A stretch of 64,000 nt of DNA, taken from Diphasiastrum complanatum. Its lineage: Eukaryota; Streptophyta; Lycopodiopsida; Lycopodiales; Lycopodiaceae. The stretch lies in NCBI GenBank assembly GCA_029204225.1, contig CM055094.1, forward strand, positions 19,922,458 through 19,986,457. Direction: 5' to 3'. The first letter of the stretch is position 1; the number at the start of each line of letters is the position of its first letter. Below, one piece after another: positions 47,991 to 63,306 of this stretch. Below the pieces are notes generated by a model that was not told where the DNA came from, ran no database searches, and saw only the letters and a list, made by a program, of their open reading frames with translations. Made by a program: the position numbers and the translations under genes.

Positions 47991-49128
47991 ACTCCATATA
48001 AGCTAATTTGCAATTATTAACAAAAATCTATTAACAAAATTTTAGTAGGTTGATTAATTTTCTTGCAAAATACAACATTTCTTTTAGCATTACAATATCT
48101 TTATTTGAAGCATTTTAGATATGGATATTTTTTTTATAAAATTAAAAAAAAAAAGCGACAAAAAAAAAAATGGGTCTCCATGTCATTTCTTTTTTTTTTG
48201 GATCATCGTGTTTCATGATAAACAATCTTAGTAAATTCTTCCCTGGTGCATTCTTCCAAAATCAGATGAATGGCTTTTTTCTTTGGCTACACAAGCTCGT
48301 CAGAGATGTTGTCAAGTCACACCTACTTTTCTCTTTTTACGCCAGCACATGATTGATTTGCTGCAAACCCATCTGCGAAACTCCTTGCTGACTTAGGAGA
48401 TGCTGAAAACATTAGAGAGATTGAACGCCTCCTCAAAAGACCAAATTTTTTCGTTGTCCAAGATAAATTCTTCCAAAACTCAAATGAAAGGCTAGGTTCT
48501 TTCAACCTAAACAACCCTAGTTCGATGGTTTCTGGACAAAATATGGGAAAAAGAAAGAAGTATACATGATATAAAGGAAAGAAAGGACGAGGGAGTGGTG
48601 CAAAAGAAGACTTACCGGCTAAAAGACTAAACTTTTACAGGGATTAACTGGCTCGTAGGATGTTGAGGATCTGCATAGAAGAACTCTCACTAGGAATACG
48701 GTGGATCGACTACAGCTCAGCACGCATAAGGACAAGGCAAAGACATTTTTACATTTACGCTACTGTAATAGAATGTTTGAGACCATTCATGTGAGACACT
48801 TTTACACTTGTATTTTATTACAGATCTTTGGCCTTATATACACAAGTCCTTCCATGATATTGTGTTTGCTTGGTCATACTTACCAAACATCAAAAGTGAA
48901 TGGTACTTTTTGTTTGATGTTTTCTGCAATTTTGAAATTGAAAATCTTTCTTTATATTCTTGCTCTTTTCTGAAACATTTCAAAGATTTCATTTTGGAAA
49001 AATTCGATTATGTGCTTAAAACGGACTGCAATATAATTAGAAGTATGTACCTCATAAAATCTCACCTATTTAGGAAAAACATCATTGAACTCTTGTTTTA
49101 AATCTTGCATTAAAAGCTATTCTTGATG
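47991..49128. repeat. B module, tandem array copy 3
   Basis: AT-rich start, minus 48323-48514 (SLSFEFWKNLSWTTKKFGLL) and plus 48808-49101 (FHDIVFAWSYLPNIKSEWYF). Close to the 42.5-43.66 kb copy. Confidence 0.6.
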
Positions 49129-49358
49129 CTAATTTTTGGTGTTAAAGCATGTTAACACATTCACATCATCATTCACATCACAATGCATACGAGATTTCAA
49201 AACAAGATGAAAAAGCTCATACTTAGAATCATGTAGTTTTTCCATAACTTTCGCCGAGCAAAACATCGATGATGGGAGTACATTAGTCTCCCCATAAATA
49301 GAGACTATCTGGTCAAACTTATCTTTAAATACCATAGTGAGGTTTTTAAAATCTATTT
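49129..49358 (-). pseudogene. Ty3-type protease remnant (G5)
   Basis: Same segment and same joint as G4, with the same NDDV insertion, so it was duplicated with the array. Confidence 0.6.
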
Positions 49359-50075
49359 ACAAGTGGAGTCTCGGCTCGATCGACTGTGGAGGGCTTCGGA
49401 TCGGTCGACTTTTGATGGACTCAGCTCAGTCAACTTTGTATGCAGAGTATGGACGCTCAGCTTGGTCCACAGTGAATGCATAGTATGGACGCTCGGCTTG
49501 GTCCACGGTGATTGCAAAGTATGGGGGCTCGGCTCTATGAGCAGTGTATGCAGAGTATTGCTCGGCAGTGTATGGAGACTAGAAATTTGTGGAGAAATTT
49601 GGAGCAATGTCGTTCTGATAGGATGTGGAGACGATGACGTTTCTTCGCGATAACGTACTAGTAGAGAGCAACCCAAATCGGTGTTGAATGTGTGGTTTTG
49701 ACAAGCTCCAGTAGCACTACCCCTCAGCATTTGTTGTGCTAGATGTGACGATTTTTGTGTAATGTAGCATGTCTCGGCAACTTAGGGTTTTTGAAAATGG
49801 ATGATGATGGCGCTCTGGATCCACGGTAGATGTATGTAGATGGTGTCCAAGGATGCGTAGATGTGACGATTCTTGTGTAATGTAGCATGTCTCGGCAACT
49901 TAGGGTTTTTGAAAATGGATGATGATGGCGCTCTGGATCCATGGTGGATGTATGTAGATGGTGTCCAAGGATGCGAAGGAGTAATAAAGCATGGTCGTAG
50001 CGAATGATAGATCGCCACTAAAAGATGGAAAATCAATCCTTTGAAGCTATAGCTTTTCAAAGCTTCTGAATTCCA
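49359..50075 (-). pseudogene. Y module fragment, copy 9
   Basis: Three minisatellite units and the leader, with a 122-bp leader segment duplicated in tandem (49.74 and 49.86 kb), as in copy 8. Confidence 0.6.
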
Positions 50076-50766
50076 TTTCCATGCCTGAAGAAGGAAGTGC
50101 TAGCATCAAATCTTCTCCCATCAGAGTTTGTTTGCATTTTCTGAAAAGCATGCATGGCAGCATGGCAGTAAAGCATGATATTGGGACTTTCTTGTAATGT
50201 TCTGCAATATTTCCTTACATACATAGCTACACCAAATGAGAAAATTAAGGACCTAGATTCTTAAAGAGTTTTATGAGGTTGAAATCCTAGTTTTTCGGCA
50301 AATCAACTTCCTCTGAAAGTTTCTTTTTGGTGGAAATGAAGCTATCTATACCAAGTGTAGGCTAATTTGTAATGGCAAAGATCGAGTTTGCAGCTCACCA
50401 TGATTATGATCATTTGCAAGTAGCCTATTATAAACAAATTGTGCTGCACTTTCGTGTTATCTTAGCACATTTGAATGTAGCTTGTGATATTATTGGTTCG
50501 ATATTCTAGTAGCTTTTTTGCGCCATTTAAGGTAAGAGAAAGAGAGCAAAATCTTTAACGCTTGCTTCTTGTACAACCAAATTACCTTCCAATTTTTTCA
50601 AGTCTATTTGCGGTAAAGTGTCTCACATCTCTATGGAACATATGCACAAAAGTAAATCACTTTCTGCCACGTGATGATAGTGATACATTGTGCACTAGGG
50701 AATCACATTGTTGATAAGTTGGATTCACATTTACATCATGAAGCAAATAGTCTTGTAAGTTTCGTG
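50076..50766 (+). other. K module 5' flank fragment
   Basis: Same arrangement as 44.55-45.23 kb, cut at GTTTCGTGT. No gene. Confidence 0.55.
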
Positions 50767-52315
50767 TATTGAAATATTGTGTATTGAAATCCTTTTGATT
50801 AATTTAATGTTTTTAAATTTGTTTGTATTAAAAATATAGATTTAGCAGTTTTTTAATGATTTAAATATTAGAAAAACTAAAATTGCAACGAATTGTCAAG
50901 TTTTTTATTATTTTAATTTTTCGTGGTGTTAATATAAGAAGTTTGTAGAAATAATTTCATTTGCAATCATTTAATGTTTAAATATAAGTAAAGATTTAAA
51001 TACTGATTAAAATTTTGTCATAATTTAAAAAATATTTTTCTTGGTACAAGAATTGTAATTTAAAACACTTTTAAAATTTTAAAAAAAACATTGAAAACTT
51101 TTGTTTTAATAAGCAAAAAGGGTTTTTTTAGTTATTCTAATGGTTGTGTCCAATGATTTTATTTTGAATAGTATTATTATTTCATATAAGCTAATTTGCA
51201 ATTATTAACAAAAATCTATTAACAAAATTTTAGTAGGTTGATTAATTTTCTTGCGAAATACAACATTTCTTTTAGCATTACAATATCTTTATTTGAAGCA
51301 TTTTAAATATGGATATTTTCTTTTTTATAAAATTAAAAAAAAAAAAGCGACAAAAAAAAAATGGGTCTCCATGTCATTTTTTTTTTTTGGGTCATCGTGT
51401 TTCATGATGAACAATCTTAGTAAATTCTTCCCTAGTGCATTCTTCCAAAATTAGATGAATGGCTTTCTTCTTTGGCTACACAAGCTCGCCAGAGATGTTG
51501 TCAAGTCACACCTACTTTTCTCTTTTTACGCCAGCACATGATTGATTTGCTGCAAACCCTTCTGCTAAACTCCTTGCCGACTTAGGAGATGCTGAAAACA
51601 TGAGAGAGATTGAACGCCTCCTCAAAAGACCAAATTTTTTCGCTGTCCAAGATAAATTCTTCCAAAACTCAAATGAAAGGCCAGGTTCTTTCAACCTAAA
51701 CAACCCTAGTTCGGTGGTTTCTGGACAAAATATGGGAAAAATAAAGAAGTATATATGATATAAAGGAAAGAAAGGACAAGGGAGTGGTGCAAAAGAAGAC
51801 TTACCGGCTAAAAGACTAAACTTTTACATGGATTAACTGGCTCGCAGGATGTTGAGGATCTGCATAGAAGAACTCTCACTAGGAATACGATGGATCGACT
51901 ACAACTCAGCACGCACAAGGACAAGGCAAAGATATTTTTACATTTACGCTACTGTAATAGAATGTTTGAGACCATTCATGTAAGACACTTTTACACTTGT
52001 ATTTTATTACAATCTTTGGCCTTATATACACAAGTCCTTCCATGATATTGTGTTTGCTTGTTCATACTTACCTACATCAAAAGTGAATAGTACTTTCTGT
52101 TTGATGTTTTCTGCAATTTTGAAATTGAAAATCTATCTTTATGTTCTTGCTCTTTTCTAAAACATTTCAAAGATTTCATTTCAGAAAAATTTGATTATGT
52201 GCTAACAACGGACTGCAATATAATTAGAAGTATGTACCTCATAAAATCTTAGCTATTTAGGAAAAACATCATTGAACTCTTGTTTTAAATCTTGCATTAA
52301 AAGTTGTTCTTGATG
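50767..52315. repeat. B module, tandem array copy 4
   Basis: Longest AT-rich part (50.77-51.36 kb), then minus 51512-51703 (GLSFEFWKNLSWTAKKFGLL) and a plus-strand FAWSYLP region with a 2-base deletion near 52073. Confidence 0.6.
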
Positions 52316-52540
52316 CTAATTTTTGGTGTTAAAGCATGTTAACACATTCACATCATCATTCACATCACAATGGATACGAGATTTCAAAATAAGATGAAAA
52401 AGCTCATACTTAGAATCATGTAGTTGTTCCATAACTTCCGTCGAGCAAACCATCGATGACGAGAGTACATTAGTCTCCCCATAAATAGAGACTATCTGGT
52501 CAAACTTATCTTTAAATACCATAGTATGGTTTTTAAAATC
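52316..52540 (-). pseudogene. Ty3-type protease remnant (G6)
   Basis: Third array copy of the same fragment, with the same NDDV insertion and joint. Confidence 0.6.
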
Positions 52541-53226
52541 TATTTACAAGTGGATTCTCGACTCGATTGACTGTGGAGGGCTTCGGATCGGTTGACTTTT
52601 GATGGACTCGGCTCAGTCAACTTTGTATGCAGAGTATTGACGCTCAGCTTGGTCCACAATGAATGCATAGTATGGACGCTCGGCTCGGTCCACGGTGATT
52701 GCAGAGTATGGGGGCTCGGCTCTATGAGCAGTGTATGTAGAGTATTGCTCGGCAGTGTATGGAGACTAGAAATTTGTGGAAAAATTTGGAGCAATGTCGC
52801 TCTGATAGGATGTGGAAACGATGATGTTTCTTCGCGATAACATACTAGTAGAGACCTTTCAACCCAAATCGGTGTTGAATGTGTAATGTAGCAGATCTCG
52901 GCAGTTTAGGGTTTTTGAAAATGGATGATGATGGCGCTCTGGATCCATGGTGGATGTATGTAGATGGTGTCCAAGGATGCGAATGAGTAATGAAGCATGG
53001 TCGTAGCAAATGATAGATCACCACTAAAAGATGGAAAATCAATCCTTTGAAGCTATGGCTTTTCGAAGCTTCTGAATTCCATTTCCATGCCTGAAGAAGG
53101 AAGTGCCAGCATCAAATCTTCTCCCATCAGAGTTTGTTTGCATTTCCTAAAAAGCATGCATGGCAGTAAAGCATGATATTGTGACTTTTTGTAATGTTCT
53201 GCAACATTTGCTTACATACATAGCTA
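52541..53226 (-). pseudogene. Y module fragment, copy 10
   Basis: Three minisatellite units and a shortened leader (about 60 bp missing at 52.88 kb). After 53.09 kb a short K-flank piece runs to 53.226 kb. Confidence 0.55.
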
Positions 53227-53440
53227 CACAAGAAGGATGGCAAGATCATTGCTAAAGGGGTGATGATCTCCACACAACCCGGCCTCACTCTTCAAAAGGT
53301 GATCGGTCATCTTCTTCAGGAAGAAATGCGCAGAAAGACCAACGGCCTGTCCATCAAAAACAAATCCATGGCCCTGTACACCAAGAAGAAAGACTATTCC
53401 AAGGTCAAGAATCTGGTGTAGTAGCAACAACAGAGGCGTC
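53227..53440 (+). pseudogene. Copia gag fragment, third copy
   Basis: KKDGKIIAKGVMISTQPGLT to KKDYSKVKNLV, then two stops. Same fragment as 1.82-2.03 and 33.79-33.98 kb, again leading into a Y module. Confidence 0.65.
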
Positions 53441-54835
53441 ACACTCAAGGTCAGAATAGTGGATCGCTGGTTCCGAGGGAGTCGCTTTTATTTGCTACTA
53501 TCAACTGGTCTCAAGCTCGAGGTCGGTGGCTCAACTGCTACAAAGTGACATCTATCAGAAGATAGCGTAATAACGTGGAGGTTTGCTTGTTCTTGATATA
53601 GTCATGGAGGCAGTTGGAAGCAAACTGTTCCCAGTCATAAAGGTTCTCATTGTGTAGTCTAGAATCAGCCATCATGTGGAATAGTTTCATGGGGATACGC
53701 GTGATCTTGGACCTATAGCGCTGTGTATTTTTTGCTAGATAGGCACATGGAGCAACTAAGGGCTTATCATTTATGACCTCAATACGGTAACCATCATTTT
53801 TTTCCATTTGTCCGCTGAGGGGTCTATGTATTTGAAGTATGCTATGGATTCAATTTTTTTGAGGGTCCTACTAACTGTGTTCGGTCCCCTAGGGAAGCCA
53901 AATGTATTGAGGTCAGCTCCAGAAATAGGGATAATATAGACAAAATTTTGGTTAGGAGGTAACATGAACTGGAAAATCTGTCGGTGGGGTTATAAGCAAT
54001 ATGCAATCGAAATGGGTTCTGATAGCCACTGATCAAAAGAGGAAGTTAGAACTCTATGTGGCTCAGGAACTAGTGTGCCTCCTCGTACCAAGTGTTCATC
54101 TCATAGATATCGAGGCTTTCCATGGTGATGTCAATTCTGTATTGAGTTGGGCCATCAGAACTGGAAGATGTTGTGGCAGATAGGTTCTAGACTCGGCTGA
54201 TAACTCTGTTGAAGGTTCGGCTCTGGTAACAGACATGTGGAGTCTCGGCTCGGTCGACTATGGAGGGCTTCGGATCGGTCGTCTTCGGATGGACTCGACT
54301 CAGTCAACTTTGTATGCAGAGTATGGACACTCAGCTCGGTCCATAGTGAATGCAAAGTATGGGGGCTCGGCTCTATGAGTAGTGTATGTAGAATATTGCT
54401 CGGCAGTCTATGGAGACTAGAAATTTGTGGAAAAATTTGGAGAAATGTCGTTCTGATAGGATGTGGAAACGATGATGTTTCGTTGTAGTAACGTACTAGT
54501 AGCGAGCTTTCAACCCAAATCGGTGTTGAATGTGGGGTTTTGACAAGCTTCAAGAGCACTACCCCTCAGTATTTGGCTTGTGCTAGATGTGACGATTTTT
54601 GTGTAATGTAGTAGTTCTTGGTAGCTTAGGGTTTTTGAAAATGGATGATAATGGCGCTCCGGATCCGTGGTGGATGTATGTAGATGGTGTCCAAGGATGC
54701 GAAGGAGTAATCAAGCACTGTCATAGCAAATGATAGATTGCCACTAAAAGATGGAAAATCGATCCTTTGAAGTTATAGCTTTTCAGGGCTTCTGAATTTC
54801 ATTTCCATGCCTGAGGAAGGAAGTGCCAGCATCAA
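53441..54835 (-). pseudogene. Y module copy 11
   Basis: NLYDWEQFASNCLHDYIKNK, VYII part (53771-53965), DDPT segment, minisatellite (about 1.5 units, as in Y1) and leader. Same unit count and order as Y1 (2.06-3.48 kb) and, as there, followed by a K copy. Confidence 0.6.
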
Positions 54836-56368
<1,533 letters not shown>

Positions 56369-56373
56369 TATCG

Positions 56374-57932
56374 ATGTTCTCTGTCCTTCTGATTTCGCCT
56401 CTTATTTTCGTCATTTACAGGAGGCTGAAGAGTCTCAAAAAAGGATTGTTGATCCAACATCGGCTTAGGAAGATGGAGCAGGACCTAGAAATGAACATAG
56501 TATCGGCGGCTGAGAAAATCCGTTTGGCCAAAATATCAGAAACTACGAAATCTATATGCGGAAGAGATTTGGAGGCACATGATATCAGTAATTCGATTCT
56601 GGTAGGACGCAAAGACGCGGACAAATCAGCTACAACGACGCATCTAATTTGATCGGGAGCTCTTCTCAGCCAGGATTAATGGCGTCTACCGGTTGGAGAG
56701 CTCCAGTCCTCAAAGATACGCACGTGAATGAAAGGCTTGAGCAAGCACCAAAGAAAGTCCAGAATGATCCTTCTTTCGACCCAAGATTTCGTAGAAGACG
56801 AGCATGGAGATCGGAAGACAACATATCAGCATATCCTTGCAACTTTGCGATAATAGATGGCTCGTTCTCTTCTCAGAAGGAATGTCATACATCAATCAAT
56901 AATTTCTGGGAACTGAGTTCCGATTCTCGCGATCCCACAATCCAGCTACAACACAAGTTCTGCCAGTTTCTGATGACTGTCATGGGCCAAAGGTTTGAGC
57001 AAGATCCACAATTTTCCATCAATCCCAACAAAGCGGTCCTTCACATGGAGGATACCAGGATCTATTTACGGATTCAATATTTTCCTGCAGACTCCATACA
57101 TATCTTCGAAGAGATGTGCACTTCAGGATTTATCATCAATGCTGATGAGGGTTACATGTACACCCAGAGATCAAAAGCATTCATTGGTCGAAGACAAATA
57201 CTAACTCGAAACTGCTTCAACTGGCTACGTGAGCAAAATCATAAGCATGCCAGTAAGTCGACTCTGATAGGACGAAAAGACGGGGACAAGTCAGTTCCAA
57301 CGACGGCATCTAATTCGATCGGGAGCTCTTCTCAGCCAGATTTAATTGCGTCGACCGGTTGGAGAGCTCCATTCCTCAAAGATACGTACGTCTATGAAAT
57401 GCTTGATCAATCACCAAAGCAAATTCAGAATGATCCTTCTTTCGACCCAAGTTTTCGTAGAAGACGAGCACTAGCATGGAGATCGGAAGACAACATATCA
57501 GCATATCCTTGCAACTTTGCGATAATAGATGGCTCGTTCTCTTCTCAGAAGGAATGTCATACATCCATCAAGAATTTTTGCAAATTAACTTCCGATTCTG
57601 ACGATCCTACAATCAAGCTACAACACAAGTTCTGCCAGTTTCTGATGACTGTCATGGGCCGAAGGTTTGAGCAGGATCCACAATTTTTCATCAATCCCAA
57701 CAAACCGGCGCTTCACATGGAGGATACCAGGATCTATTTATGGATACAATACTTTCCTACAGACTCCATACAAATCTTCGAAGAGATGTGCACTTCTGGC
57801 TTTATCATCAATGATGATAAGGCTTACACCCAGAGATCAAAAGCATTTGCTGGTCGAAGACAAATGCTGACTCGAACTTGCTCCAAGTGGCTGCGCGAGC
57901 AATATCATAAGCATGATGCCCACTATTCCTGA
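56374..57932 (+). pseudogene. K3: most complete copy, two tandem domains
   Basis: The first 89 codons give the membrane anchor MFSVLLISPLIFVIYRR and a charged stalk. A one-base deletion at about 56640 (ACGACGG to ACGACG) shifts the frame. From 56649 it is open for 427 codons to TGA. That part holds two tandem copies of a domain of about 215 residues, each with SSSQP, GWRAP-LKDT, PSFDP-FRRRRA, AYPCNFAIIDGSFSSQKECH, QHKFCQFLMTVMG, EDTRIYL, FEEMCTSGFIIN and RSKAF-GRRQ-LTR. The domains differ at scattered sites. It has CGA where K1 and K2 have TGA. Each K copy is broken at a different place, so an intact source copy may exist elsewhere. Type II membrane protein topology is an inference; function unknown. 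Confidence 0.7.
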
Positions 57933-59035
57933 ACAAATGTTATGAAGAAAATCCTTTAGGCGCAATTTTTTGAATTGAGTACATTGAAAACATCAACATT
58001 TGTTGATTGGAGCTTTTAAGATTGACCATTATAGTCATCTAGGGCCAATGTATATGGCACTCAACTGCTAATCTATCTCTCCACTGCTCTTGAAATGTTC
58101 TCATCGTTGATATTTGATTTAATGTATTAAATGAACATTGAATGCTCATTAAATCAAAATCAACAATAATTAGGTTACACATATTCTGTTCAAAAAATAT
58201 TTAGACACAATAAAAATATCATATCGACAAGAGGGAACATATCACCGCAAAAGGACTAGACAGAAATTGTTTGTTAGTGATCATCCATCCAAAGTAGGTG
58301 CACCACTTCCAAATTCTAATGTTACTCCAAGCCTTTTTGTGAGACTACTAATATTTTTGGAAAACACCTGTTCTTCATATTCCAAGCATGCTCAGCATAC
58401 CTCCAAGCACATAGCAAAGTAAACCGTACATCTTCTTTCCTTGCCCTACTTGTTGGTCTTCATCTCGTATGGTAAGTACTCGACCCTTGATTGTTCCTTT
58501 GAATAAGACCTTTTTGCTATAGTTTCAAGAGAGAAGCTTCCTGGGAAAGGGTCAACTTGGGAGTAGCTTAATATATTGATGTCATTTCAAATCATGATAG
58601 CTTCATGGTTGTCACTCAAAATAATAGTAAACTGTTTGGTAACTTGGGGTAGCTTGATATGTAGCTAGGCAACTAAACAACAAATCACCTCTAGATGGCT
58701 TCACAAGCTTGTCTAACTCATTCTTATAATTACTACCATTGCGTCTAACTTGCCAAATGCTAGGTGTAAAAGTATTTGACAAATGCATAACTCTTTACTC
58801 TCCAAGTCTTAAGACTTACCAAGTGTTGTTTGTAGCTCGTACTAGATGCTTTGAGAAGTTATATTAAGAATTGGGGGGGGGGGGGGGGTTATCGCAAAGA
58901 ATCCGATCTTGCCAAATACTAGGTGTAAAAGTGTTTGACATATTCCTAACTCTTTACTCTCCAAGTGTTGTTTTTAGCTCATAGTACATGCTTTGAGAAT
59001 AATGTTACTGGTTATATTAATTTGGGGGGATTGCA
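57933..59035 (+). other. K3 3' flank with duplicated tail
   Basis: 57.93-58.86 kb is the mirror of 5.44-6.45 kb. The tail ending in GATGCTTTGAGAA and a poly-G run (58873-58888) is followed by a second, shorter tail (58.91-59.03 kb) closer to the one at 14.4 kb. No gene. Confidence 0.65.
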
Positions 59036-59760
59036 AAGAATCAAACTTGAGTGTACAAGCCCAACTCAAGTGCAGACACCAACTCACCACACATGTGAAG
59101 ATCATTAAATTTGAATTTGAAGAAAAATCAAAGTTAAAAAAAAATGAAAAACTCTTTCTCCTTAGAGGCATTGTGGTCATCATCTAGACGAGTTGTGCTT
59201 GCTTGAATCAATAGAAACAAAGAAAATAATAATAACGAGTTTTTATCCTATTAATGCACCAATAATATATAGATATAATTGAATTAAATGGGAAGATTAT
59301 AATATTTATCGCTTCATTTAAACATTGATCTACTCATTTCAATGATTTCGTTCCACTTCAAATTCCAATGATTTGTGAAGTGTGAATGAATGCAATGTAA
59401 CTTGCATATGTTTGGAACATAGCATAGATTCATTATATGCTTTTTAACTATATGTTATTTAGTTGTGTAACAAGGAATAAGCATTTTTTTTAACAAATTT
59501 TCAATTTGTTTTTGGAAACCCTAGATTACAACATACTAATATATTAACAAAAATGACTTAATTTGCATGAACAACTTTGAGTTTTGAAAATCCTAGATTA
59601 CAGCTTCATTCAATCTTCAAATTTCCAAGCTCGTTAAACTTCAATGAAATATAATTCATTCCAAAATCCATTCTCGAATCCTAGAACGATGTATTTTAAA
59701 AACTTTTGTAATGTGAAAGAGAGATCACTGAGCTAAAACATGACCCTGATTGCATTCGGA
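59036..59760 (+). other. LTR-adjacent fragment and unassigned AT-rich sequence
   Basis: 59.04-59.13 kb repeats the ESNLSVQAQ and FEFEEK part found next to the LTRs. The rest, to 59.76 kb, is AT-rich; I see nothing assignable in it. Confidence 0.5.
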
Positions 59761-60242
59761 ATTGCTTTCAAAAACTTATAAATTGTATTCATCAATGGAG
59801 ATGTCTAGAGGACATGGTGTGAAAAATTGTCAAGTAGTTTGGTTTTTTATTTGGCAATTTTGGAGGCCAAAATGAATCTCAACTTCGAGTTAGTTTCATA
59901 TTTGTTAATAAGGGCCTAAATAGTGGTTTAACTACCTCTGGCAAGTAGATAAGTGGATGAGGTAGAGTTTGGACCCATTCTAATTGGCTAAATTTTGGTA
60001 CATTGCTTTCAAAAACTTATAAATTGTATTCATCAATGGAGATGTCTAGAGGACATGGTGTGAAAAATTGTCAAGTAGTTTGGGTTTTCATTTGGCAATT
60101 TTGGAGGCCAAAATGAATCTCAACTTCGAGTTAGTTTCATATTTGTTAATAAGGGCCTCAATAGTTGTTTAACTACCTCTGGCAAGTAGATTACTGGATG
60201 AGGTCGATTTTGGACCCATTCTAATTGGCTAATTTTGGTACA
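59761..60242 (+). repeat. 241-bp tandem duplication across an LTR start
   Basis: ATTGCTTTCAAAAACTTATA to TTTTGGTAC occurs twice in direct succession (about 59760-60001 and 60002-60242). Each copy spans GGACATGG/TGTGAAAAATTG, the presumed internal/LTR boundary. Confidence 0.85.
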
Positions 60243-60560
60243 TTGCATCTAGACTAGATTTTCTAGGTATTTGATAAAGTATCTAGAAGTTTCCAAATTA
60301 GGTCAAGTTTGGGGCAAGTGGCCAAATGACATTTTGGAAGCTATAAATAGTTGTACCTAAGTGGAGAAATAATCATCAAAGTTTCTTTCTTTGTGGAGAA
60401 TTCATCTCTTATGTCCATCTCATGTGATTTTCTCTATCTTGGTTTTCTATGTGTAGAATGTTGATTTTCTTGTAGATCTTGATTCCACACGTGTGAAGAT
60501 TATAATATATATGATTTTGTTAAACATCGATCTACAAACACTTCAATGATTTTTCTTCAA
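59817..60560 (+). mobile_element. Copia-type LTR, plus orientation
   Basis: Starts TGTGAAAAATTGTCAAGTAG. It includes CTATAAATAG at about 60341 (TATA-like) and ACACGTGTG near 60489, in the same order as in the 650-bp LTR at 23.07 kb, so the two families are related. No primer site TGGTATCAGAGC is seen after it, and the right end is uncertain. Confidence 0.6.
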
Positions 60561-61760
<1,200 letters not shown>

Positions 61761-61761
61761 C

Positions 61762-61994
61762 TGTCATAGGTGTTTCGAAACCTCACGACAAGAAGCATGT
61801 CCTTGGGCATCAGTGTCACCCTCTTGCCATGAATGGAACACTGCATCGAATCCTCAAACAATTTTGTCTGGAAGTCCTCGTATGCAATATAGAGGGCCTC
61901 CAATGCAACGATATTCCACCTCACTGCATAGGGCAGATGCGTAGTCATATCTTGTGTAACCTCCCTCACAGCCCGGTACAAGGCTGCTTTCAGG
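61762..61994 (-). pseudogene. CENH3-like histone fragment (C3)
   Basis: Core from LKAALYRAVREVTQDM to KDMLLVVRFRNTY is open, but the tail and alpha-N are missing. At the joint, histone GATCCTGAAAGC meets AAGAAGGGTCC of the ISDGDKKG segment, so a 122-codon frame starts in that segment (62059) and continues in frame into the histone core. A duplicated GGGACCCTTCTTATCTCCATC lies at 61.99 and 62.02 kb. Confidence 0.75.
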
Positions 61995-62102
61995 ACCCTT
62001 CTTATCTCCATCAAATATTTTTTGGGACCCTTCTTATCTCCATCAGATATTTTTTTCAACGTTGATGCTAGGCCATACCACAGGGAAGTAGTTCATGTGT
62101 GA

Positions 62103-62105
<3 letters not shown>

Positions 62106-62168
<63 letters not shown>
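62106..62168. repeat. (CT)n microsatellite
   Basis: About 63 bp of CT at the same relative place as the 60.81 kb tract. Confidence 0.97.
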
Positions 62169-62171
<3 letters not shown>

Positions 62172-62920
62172 CCACTCAAGCCTACATGGCAAACCCACAT
62201 GGTATAGCTTAGTTGGCTTGCCACACAAGCCTATGTCAAGCCTATATGGCAGACTGCAACATACCAGCATGAACATACTAGCATCAAGCCTATGTCATGC
62301 CTATATGACCTACCACGCAAGCCTATGATAGGCCTACATGGCTTGCCACATGGCAACTTGGGAGGCCCAGCTCTCTCTCTCTAGCTCCATTCAAGCCTAC
62401 ATGGCAGAGCTTGGTTGGCTTGCCACACAAGCCTATGGTAAGCCTATGTGGTATCCTGCGACATGCTTATGTGGGAAGCATCAAAAATATGCCATGCTTA
62501 TGTGGCCTGCCATGCAAGCCTATGGTTTATCTCATGACATGCCTACATGGCTTGCCACATGGCAACTTGGGAGCCCCAACTCTCTCTCTCTAGCTCCGCT
62601 CAAGCCTACATGGCAGAGCCTGGTTTGCTTGCCACACAAGCCTATGGCAAGCATATGTGGTAGCCTGCGACATGCTTACTTAGGAAGCATCAGAAACATG
62701 CCATGCCTATGTGACCTGCCACGCAAGCCTATGGTAGGCCTGTGTGGTTTGTCAAGTGGCATCTTTTGAGCCCACCTATATATATATATAGATCTCTAGG
62801 TCCACTCAAGCCTACGTGGCACAGGGCCTAGTTGGCTTGACATACAAGGTTATGGTAGGCCTACATGGCTTGCCACATGGCAACCCTCAAGCCTGCATGA
62901 TTTGCCATGTGGCATACCGC
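62169..62920 (-). repeat. Palindrome-rich A array, copy 6
   Basis: Same structure as copy 5, with the TA palindrome near 62776-62791, joining C4 at about 62920. Confidence 0.88.
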
Positions 62921-62921
62921 T

Positions 62922-63306
62922 GTCATAGGTGTTTTGAAACCTCATGACAAGAAGCATGTCCTTGGGCATCAGTGTCACCCTCTTGCCATGAATGGAACAC
63001 TGCATCGAATCCTCAAACAATTTTGTCTGGAAGTCCTCGTATGCAATATATAGGGCCTCCAATGCAGCGATATTCCACCTCACTGCATAGGGCAGATGCG
63101 TGGTCATATCTTGTGTAACCTCCCTCACAGCCCGGTACAAGGCTACTTATAGGATCACAAGTTTGGTGTACCTCTGTAAGGCCCTGATGTCCCTCAACCA
63201 TGGACGACGAGGTCATTCGCGTCTTTGCACACGTATGGGTTCAAATGTCAGGGGACGGGATGGTTGCAAAATGGGTAAGCCTAGCAGTTTGCTTCGTCCG
63301 AGCCAT
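62922..63306 (-). pseudogene. CENH3-like histone pseudogene (C4)
   Basis: Starts MARTKQTARLTHF at 63306. A two-base deletion follows (GTTCAACC to GCAACC), giving an early stop. The core contains a TAA (ATCCTATAAG) before the open MYRAVREVTQDM to RFQNTY part. It is the only copy with its full upstream region, including the P module. Confidence 0.8.
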
